Below are positions 6,649-10,714 of a stretch of 10,714 nt of DNA, piece after piece (position 1 is the stretch's first letter; the number at the start of each line of letters is the position of its first letter). The stretch spans positions 1 through 10,714 of the forward strand of contig JAUXIU010000018.1 in assembly GCA_030620895.1 (NCBI GenBank), read 5' to 3'. The notes beneath the pieces were generated by a model, which was not told where the DNA came from, searched no databases, and worked only from the letters and a program-made list of their open reading frames with translations. Both the position numbers and the translations under genes were made by a program. Origin of the DNA: Deltaproteobacteria bacterium (GTDB taxonomy: Bacteria > Desulfobacterota > GWC2-55-46 > S146-70 > JAUXIU01).

Positions 6649-6695
6649 ATTATAATCCCTTTCAAGATATATTTTCCTCTTTCGCCATCAAGATA

Positions 6696-6736
6696 CCCCG
6701 CCTACAAAGCGGGGCTTACGGCGTGCATCCTGTTAA
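6696..6736 (-). repeat. CCCCGC palindromic repeat, copy 3 (one outer arm lost)
   Basis: CCCCGC (6696-6701) pairs with GCGGGG (6709-6714) around CTACAAA. CTTAC, GGCGTGC (6720-6726) and ATCCTGTTAA (6727-6736) follow, as in copy 1. The left outer arm has been replaced by unrelated sequence. It lies in the divergent argD/recQ gap and ends three bases before the recQ -35 box. Confidence 0.85.
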
Positions 6737-6739
6737 TGT

Positions 6740-6768
6740 TTGACTGATGTTAGAGAATGTTGTAGATT
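6740..6768 (+). promoter_or_regulatory. Candidate sigma-70 promoter for recQ
   Basis: TTGACT (6740-6745) is followed after exactly 17 bases by TAGATT (6763-6768). The -35 box matches five of six consensus bases and the -10 box four of six. Transcription would start near 6775, about 16 bases before the annotated ATG, which lacks a clear Shine-Dalgarno site. Confidence 0.5.
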
Positions 6769-6790
6769 TCATTAAAAAATTGGTATTTTT

Positions 6791-8947
6791 ATGAACCTTA
6801 AAAATATGGGAAGTGTCCCTCATTTTTCCCTGCACATCCTTCGAACCGTCTTCGGCTACGACAGCTTCCGCTCTCGCCAGGAGGAGGTAATCGCTCAGCT
6901 TATAGCAGGCAACGATGCGCTGGTGCTTATGCCGACCGGGGGCGGCAAATCGCTCTGTTATCAGATACCCGCCATGATACGCCCCGGAACGGGCATTATC
7001 GTCTCGCCGCTAATATCTCTCATGCAGGACCAGGTGAGTGCGCTTCTGCAATCGGGAGTGCGTGCCGCCTATCTAAATTCCACTCAGGACGTGGGTGAAA
7101 GCCGGCGCGTAGAAAAGCTGCTGCTCGACGGAGGGCTCGATCTTCTATACGTTGCGCCGGAGCGGCTCCTTACGCCGCGCTTCCTCGATTTACTGAATCG
7201 TATCAAGCCGGCTCTCTTCGCTATCGACGAGGCCCACTGCGTCTCCCAGTGGGGGCATGACTTCCGCAGAGAGTATCTTCAACTCTCCGTCCTGCACGAG
7301 CGTTTTCCACACGTGCCCCGTATCGCGCTTACAGCCACCGCGGATGAGTCCACGCGGAGCGAAATAATAAGACGCCTGAACCTCGAAAAAGCGAAGATAG
7401 TCGTAATCGGCTTTGACCGGCCTAACATCCGCTACCGCATCACCCTGAAACAAAAGCCCCGCGAGCAGTTGCTCCGGTTTATTGAAGACGAGCACCGGGG
7501 TGATGCAGGAATCGTCTATTGCCTGTCGCGAAAAAAGGTCGATGCAATCGCTGGGTGGTTAAAGGAAAGGGGATTTAAGGCCCTTCCATATCATGCGGGC
7601 CTTTCTGCGGAACTCCGCCAACGCCACCAGGACCGTTTCCTCAAGGAAGAAGGCATAATAATAGTCGCCACCATCGCCTTCGGCCTTGGTATCGACAAGC
7701 CGGACGTGCGCTTTGTCGCCCACCTGGACCTGCCCAAGAGCATAGAGGCCTATTACCAGGAAACGGGACGCGCGGGGCGCGACGGCCTTTCGGCCAACTC
7801 GTGGATGGCATACGGTCTGCAAGACATCGTCATTCTGAGGCAGATGATCGAAGGCTCTGAGGCTGATGAGACCCGAAAACGCATAGAGCGTCACAAGCTC
7901 GACGCCCTGGTGGGCCTATGCGAGGTAACGACCTGCCGCCGCCAAGCCCTTCTCGGTTATCTCGGCGAAAAGCACCCTGATCATTGCGGCAACTGTGATA
8001 CATGTCTTGAGCCAATCGAGACGTGGGACGGCACGGTTGCTGCTCAAAAGGTCCTCTCATGCATCTATCGGACCGGCCAGAGGTTCGGGGGCGCCCACAT
8101 AACCGATGTCCTGCTCGGTCATGACACGGAGCGCGTCCGTAAGTTCGGTCACGGCCGGCTGAGCACCTTCGGCATAGGAAAAGAGCTGGACACGCCGGGG
8201 TGGCGCTCGGTGATACGGCAGCTTGTGGCAAGAAACTTTCTGAGCGTGGATGTGGAGGGCTTCGGCTCCCTGCGGTTGACAGAAGAGTCCCGTGCCGTAC
8301 TGAAAGGCGAAATACAACTGCGTCTCAGAAAGGAAAAGAAGCCTGAGAAAAAACCGAAGAAAGAACACCCCAAGCGCAAGAGGGGGCCCTTTGCCGAGGC
8401 CGGGGACAGAAAACTCTGGGAGGCGCTCAGAGCGCGCCGGGCTGAGATAGCCAGGGACCAGGGCGTGCCGCCCTATGTCATCTTCCACGATACAACCTTT
8501 GAGGAGATGGTACAGCACCGCCCCAAAGACCTTGACCAGATGCGTCTTATTACAGGTGTGGGCGAACGAAAACTCGAACTATATGGTAACGACTTCCTTA
8601 AGATCATCCGCGAGCACAGCGAAGAGGCCAACGAATCCGCAAGCGACACAATCGCCGAAACAGTGGAACTATTTCATAAGGAAAGGGACGTGGACATTGT
8701 CGCCGCCCGCCGTAACCTAAAACCCGGCACCGTCTATAGTCATCTTGCCAGGGCCATCGAGGACGGAATCATTGAACTCGAACACGTGGTGAACCTGAGC
8801 GAGAAGGAGATCCAGACCATCAGGGACGCACTGCTAAAGCTGTCGGAGGAAACAAAAGCCCTTAAGCCCGTCTATGAAGCCTTGGACGGGGCCTATGATT
8901 ACGAGGTCCTCCGCTGCGTGCGTGCCGCTTTGCCGCGCACGGATTGA
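6791..8947 (+). CDS. recQ: ATP-dependent DNA helicase RecQ with C-terminal HTH extension
   Basis: This is a 3'-5' superfamily 2 helicase used in recombination and replication-fork repair. The 718 residues carry motif 0 ([10 protein letters not shown], 21-30), Walker A PTGGGKS with K53, DEAH (146-149) running into the aromatic-rich loop, and motif [12 protein letters not shown] (about 323-332). The RecQ zinc site is C382, C399, C402, C405, with spacing 17-3-3 as in E. coli RecQ. A winged-helix RQC domain lies at about 413-510, a very basic linker at 511-540, an HRDC domain at about 545-620, and a further helix-turn-helix segment near 640-700 that makes it longer than E. coli RecQ. It is visibly GC-richer than the arg genes: 36 of 60 bases in 6841-6900 and 39 of 60 in 7741-7800, against 22 of 60 in 3841-3900 within argG. 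The start is ATG at 6791 or in-frame ATG at 6806; neither has a good ribosome site, and GGGAAGTGTCCC (6808-6819) overlaps the start region. Confidence 0.95.
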   Translation: MNLKNMGSVPHFSLHILRTVFGYDSFRSRQEEVIAQLIAGNDALVLMPTGGGKSLCYQIPAMIRPGTGIIVSPLISLMQDQVSALLQSGVRAAYLNSTQDVGESRRVEKLLLDGGLDLLYVAPERLLTPRFLDLLNRIKPALFAIDEAHCVSQWGHDFRREYLQLSVLHERFPHVPRIALTATADESTRSEIIRRLNLEKAKIVVIGFDRPNIRYRITLKQKPREQLLRFIEDEHRGDAGIVYCLSRKKVDAIAGWLKERGFKALPYHAGLSAELRQRHQDRFLKEEGIIIVATIAFGLGIDKPDVRFVAHLDLPKSIEAYYQETGRAGRDGLSANSWMAYGLQDIVILRQMIEGSEADETRKRIERHKLDALVGLCEVTTCRRQALLGYLGEKHPDHCGNCDTCLEPIETWDGTVAAQKVLSCIYRTGQRFGGAHITDVLLGHDTERVRKFGHGRLSTFGIGKELDTPGWRSVIRQLVARNFLSVDVEGFGSLRLTEESRAVLKGEIQLRLRKEKKPEKKPKKEHPKRKRGPFAEAGDRKLWEALRARRAEIARDQGVPPYVIFHDTTFEEMVQHRPKDLDQMRLITGVGERKLELYGNDFLKIIREHSEEANESASDTIAETVELFHKERDVDIVAARRNLKPGTVYSHLARAIEDGIIELEHVVNLSEKEIQTIRDALLKLSEETKALKPVYEALDGAYDYEVLRCVRAALPRTD

Positions 8948-8972
8948 AATTGAAGCAGTAAGAATGAGGATT

Positions 8973-9176
8973 TTAACACCGTGATTTGCCGGGTGTTTTG
9001 GTTTTTTGAGAAACGGAAGGCTTAGCAGATATTTTGGTGGTTTTAAGCGCCATCTCAACTGCTTTATGCACGCCCTCAATGGCTGTTGAGGATGCAACAG
9101 TCATACAGAACATAGCATGTCGTTTTGCAGGGTTTTTTAAATAAGGATTGGTTTTTATAAGAGGCTTATTTGACAT
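8973..9176 (-). CDS. Small conserved hypothetical protein, 67 residues
   Basis: The protein starts MSNKPLIKTNPYLKNPAKRH, continues with TVASSTAIEGVHKAVEMALK (about 26-45) and ends in a lysine/serine/threonine-rich basic tail. Small bacterial proteins with the NPYL-(K/R)-(D/N)-P-x-K-R opening followed by an SSTAIE string are familiar to me as recurrent hypotheticals without assigned function. STAIEG also fits the (S/T)xxxE(G/N) pattern of the Fic-inhibiting helix, but a five-position pattern is weak evidence. There is no membrane segment or signal peptide. An in-frame ATG eight codons upstream (9198-9200) would place the start upstream of the predicted transcription start, so ATG 9174-9176 is preferred. 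The gene is convergent with recQ, with a 25-base gap. Confidence 0.65.
   Translation of the reverse strand: MSNKPLIKTNPYLKNPAKRHAMFCMTVASSTAIEGVHKAVEMALKTTKISAKPSVSQKTKTPGKSRC
8975..9008 (+). terminator. Candidate Rho-independent terminator of recQ
   Basis: AACACC (8975-8980) pairs with GGTGTT (8992-8997), followed by TTGGTTTTTTG on the plus strand, 27 bases past the recQ stop codon. The stem is short (six pairs), so strength is uncertain. It overlaps the last codons of the convergent 67-residue gene. Confidence 0.55.
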
Positions 9177-9184
9177 GCATATTC

Positions 9185-9229
9185 TGTCATAATGTCTCAT
9201 AGCATAGTGCCATTATGACATCATGCCAA
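9185..9229 (-). promoter_or_regulatory. Promoter framed by a perfect inverted repeat (candidate operator)
   Basis: On the minus strand TTGGCA (9224-9229) and TATGCT (9201-9206) are 17 bases apart. TGTCATAATG (9185-9194) and CATTATGACA (9211-9220) are perfect 10-base inverted arms separated by 16 bases; one lies in the spacer and the other covers the expected start point. This layout is typical of a repressor site on a small gene's own promoter. Transcription would begin near 9194, about 18 bases before the preferred ATG. Confidence 0.55.
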
Positions 9230-9279
9230 GGGAAAAAGCCGTTATGTGCCAGTAGACCTGGATGTAAACGGTCTTGGCA
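9224..9279. other. Nested 56-nt hairpin, possible structured RNA or terminator-like element
   Basis: Three stems are nested in order: TGCCAAG (9224-9230) with CTTGGCA (9273-9279), CCGTT (9239-9243) with AACGG (9267-9271), and CCAG (9249-9252) with CTGG (9258-9261), around a five-base loop. Sixteen pairs form in 56 nt, with a symmetric five-by-five internal loop and one eight-by-one asymmetry. It lies between the stop codon of the 252-residue gene and the promoter of the 67-residue gene, and overlaps that promoter's -35 box. It has no U tract in either direction. Confidence 0.5.
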
Positions 9280-9316
9280 GGCCTCCTTCGAGTGCTTAAA
9301 GTTCGACACTTCAGAT

Positions 9317-10075
9317 CTATTCTCCTAGGTGCCGAATGACGCCGTATCTCCTTGGAACCACAAGGTCCGCCTTTCTGAACTTTTGGTCTTCCTTTGTTCT
9401 GTAATCAGCACCTATGATTTCGATAAATTCCGCTGTATAGTCCTTTAACACACCCAGATACTCAAACATCTTATCGCCTTTGATCATTTCAAGTACAACC
9501 TTGCGGCCGATATATTTCTCCAACAGAGGTTCATAGGAAGTCTCCATGGAGCCTACCAGTTCTTGTTTTATTTTGGAGACGTGTCTATCTTGAGAAGTTA
9601 GTATCGTCCCGGCAGGGGTGGCTTTTTTGGCCTGAGTGATAAACACATTCACCACCTCCATCAGCGAATCCTTTACCGTTTTGAAGACATTCTGTATCCT
9701 TCTCTTAAACCTTCTCAAGGATGAAGGGCGATAGGTTCTTTTTAAGTCCTTCTCCCGCTCCTTTTTACCGTCTTCACTCAATTCATCATGATAGCGAATT
9801 AATGCCTGCATGCTTGCATACTCGCTTTTATATAAAATATAGCTGGCCTCATCGTGGCCTTCTTTATCTCTGTGTCTGGTTGGATAGATAAGTTCCAGAC
9901 CGGTATTTTCCACGGACAACTTGCCCCAGATTATCTTGCCGCTTGTTTCTTCCAGGGTTACCATGTCATGTGAAAAGTCCTTGAGACATTTATCCCTGCT
10001 TCTTTTTCTGATGAAAGCAATAACAGCTGTAGAGAGGATAAGAACGAATACAGTTATAGCAAATGTGTCAGGCAT
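9317..10075 (-). CDS. Membrane-anchored protein of unknown function, 252 residues
   Basis: I do not recognise the family. Residues 4-22 are one hydrophobic span (TFAITVFVLILSTAVIAFI) followed at once by RKRSRDK, which predicts an N-out, C-in topology by the positive-inside rule, so the bulk is cytoplasmic. Residues 38-65 look like beta strands (MVTLEETSGKIIWGKLSVENTGLELIYP). A very basic helical stretch at about 112-150 (RRFKRRIQNVFK) could contact the membrane surface or nucleic acid. The C-terminal part (about 182-250), with YIGRKVVLEMIKGDKMFEYLGVLKDYTAEFIEII, has the strand-turn-strand rhythm of a small beta-barrel reminiscent of Sm-like folds; that comparison is inference. The ATG at 10073-10075 has only a weak GGAA upstream. 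The gene stands alone on its strand, 96 bases before the small-gene promoter region begins. Confidence 0.8.
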   Translation of the reverse strand: MPDTFAITVFVLILSTAVIAFIRKRSRDKCLKDFSHDMVTLEETSGKIIWGKLSVENTGLELIYPTRHRDKEGHDEASYILYKSEYASMQALIRYHDELSEDGKKEREKDLKRTYRPSSLRRFKRRIQNVFKTVKDSLMEVVNVFITQAKKATPAGTILTSQDRHVSKIKQELVGSMETSYEPLLEKYIGRKVVLEMIKGDKMFEYLGVLKDYTAEFIEIIGADYRTKEDQKFRKADLVVPRRYGVIRHLGE

Positions 10076-10260
10076 TGTAAAATTTCCAAAATAGTCTCAA
10101 AATTCCAGCCATCCTGAAACGACAGCCTCGGTTAGTTTACCAGCCGCTACAAAACACCAGCAGTAATGTACAACATTTTAGAAAAAAACACAAAAATATT
10201 GACCCAAGCCCCCCTTGCCTTTACATCCTCGATTCTCTGCAGCTTTACCATTGGGGGAGG
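10076..10260. other. Intergenic region without a recognisable gene
   Basis: No credible gene is seen on either strand. A plus-strand frame at 10166-10351 has no ribosome site, runs through the hairpin at 10261 and has no protein-like pattern. The stretch is A/T-rich near 10180-10200. A C-run near 10208-10215 and a G-run near 10253-10260 oppose each other at the edges of a possible weak fold, and the string CTTTAC occurs twice between them. Confidence 0.5.
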
Positions 10261-10288
10261 AAAACATAGGGACAACCCCTATGTTTTT
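10261..10288. terminator. 11-bp hairpin with A and T tracts, bidirectional terminator-like
   Basis: AAAACATAGGG (10261-10271) pairs perfectly with CCCTATGTTTT (10277-10287) around ACAAC. The stem ends in A and T tracts, so an RNA from either strand would carry a U-rich end. No gene in the window ends just before it: the 252-residue gene runs away from it and the small plus-strand gene starts after it. Its core GGGACAACCCC also resembles the GGGACAGTCCC motifs elsewhere. It may insulate the small gene from upstream transcription, or simply be a repeat. Confidence 0.55.
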
Positions 10289-10366
10289 AAATTCACAAGA
10301 AAAATAAATTTGTCACCTTTTCTAATCTCTCTTTCAATACATGTGACTTAGGTTACATCCATCTTT

Positions 10367-10395
10367 TTGAGGATGGTGTATGTGGTGTATAAAAT
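10367..10395 (+). promoter_or_regulatory. Weak candidate promoter of the 40-residue gene
   Basis: TTGAGG (10367-10372) and TATAAAAT (10388-10395) are 15 bases apart, shorter than the optimum. CCATC (10360-10364 region) and GATGG beside the -35 box can form a small stem. The -10 box is good and the spacing poor, so this is only a candidate. Confidence 0.3.
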
Positions 10396-10448
10396 AAGGG
10401 TATCAAGACAATTTAATTCCCAAAAAAAGATTAATGGAGGTAATTAAA

Positions 10449-10571
10449 ATGCTGATTAGTATAGTGTGTGTATTTATTTTTATAGCTATTGCCATTGGAA
10501 TATCTAAAATCCCTTTCGAAATAGGCAAAGAGGTCAAGGAGGCTACGATTAAATTCGATAAAGATCTTTAG
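10449..10571 (+). CDS. Single-span membrane microprotein, 40 residues
   Basis: The frame begins MLISIVCVFIFIAIAIGISK, giving a hydrophobic span at about 2-18, then a charged tail (KIPFEIGKEVKEATIKFDKDL) that should lie in the cytoplasm if the N-terminus faces out, although few charges flank the span to decide this. A strong GGAGG (10436-10440) lies eight bases before the ATG, which is the best reason to accept so short a gene. The tail has an amphipathic helical look. No family was recognised. It could be a regulatory microprotein, a small toxin-like peptide or a subunit of a membrane complex; nothing here distinguishes them. The 143 bases after it hold no recognisable gene or terminator. Confidence 0.6.
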   Translation: MLISIVCVFIFIAIAIGISKIPFEIGKEVKEATIKFDKDL

Positions 10572-10714
10572 ATTTTATCCGAAAAGTTATATCCTTTATG
10601 CATACCTTCATACAAAGTTACAGTGAGCATGGGTGATAGTCTCGTTGTTAAATGTGATGGATATTAATGTTATAAGATGTCCTGTGGGATGAATTATTAC
10701 ATATCTACTTGTCC

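Noticed and set aside
6649..6695. TATAAT just before the argD start as a promoter
   Set aside because: The box lies three bases from the TTG start codon, so transcription would begin inside the gene, and no -35 box lies at proper distance.
8057..8518. Long minus-strand frames inside recQ
   Set aside because: GC-rich codon bias of recQ opens antisense frames; they lack starts, ribosome sites and recognisable motifs.
10166..10351. Plus-strand 61-codon frame
   Set aside because: It has no Shine-Dalgarno site, spans the perfect hairpin at 10261-10287, and has low-complexity content.

Overview
The window looks like chromosome from a Gram-negative bacterium. LL-diaminopimelate aminotransferase (DapL), a CCA-encoding tRNA-Gly(CCC), a clustered argD-argF-argG set and abundant small interspersed repeats together suggest a Nitrospirota or deltaproteobacterium-like lineage. 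That placement is inference only: no rRNA or phylogenetic marker is present.

Layout. Positions 1-253 are a long imperfect inverted repeat of MITE type. It is followed by a small conserved hypothetical gene (313-579, minus) and a stretch dense in short palindromes and 7-bp-period arrays around a tRNA-Gly(CCC) gene (742-815, minus). From 6648 down to 1066 on the minus strand lies a biosynthetic block in transcription order: argD, argF, argG, a truncated fumarylacetoacetase-like fragment, dapL, folK. argD, argF and argG make citrulline and argininosuccinate, dapL makes LL-diaminopimelate for lysine and peptidoglycan, and folK makes the pterin pyrophosphate for folate. Neither argB nor argH is in the window. 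Three copies of a GC-rich palindromic repeat sit in the gaps before argD, between argF and argG, and between argG and dapL.

A divergent recQ helicase gene (6791-8947, plus) follows. It is clearly GC-richer than the arg genes and has its own promoter and terminator candidates. Beyond it, on the minus strand, are a 67-residue conserved hypothetical gene whose promoter is framed by a perfect inverted repeat, a nested 56-nt hairpin, and a 252-residue single-pass membrane protein of unknown function. The last part carries an 11-bp terminator-like hairpin and a 40-residue single-span membrane microprotein with a strong Shine-Dalgarno site (10449-10571, plus).

No complete new defence or catalytic system is evident. 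The noteworthy content is the repeat architecture (a MITE-like hairpin, heptad arrays that flip polarity, GGGACAGTCCC motifs and CCCCGC palindromes), a gene remnant beside one of those repeats, and two uncharacterised small genes with well-formed expression signals.
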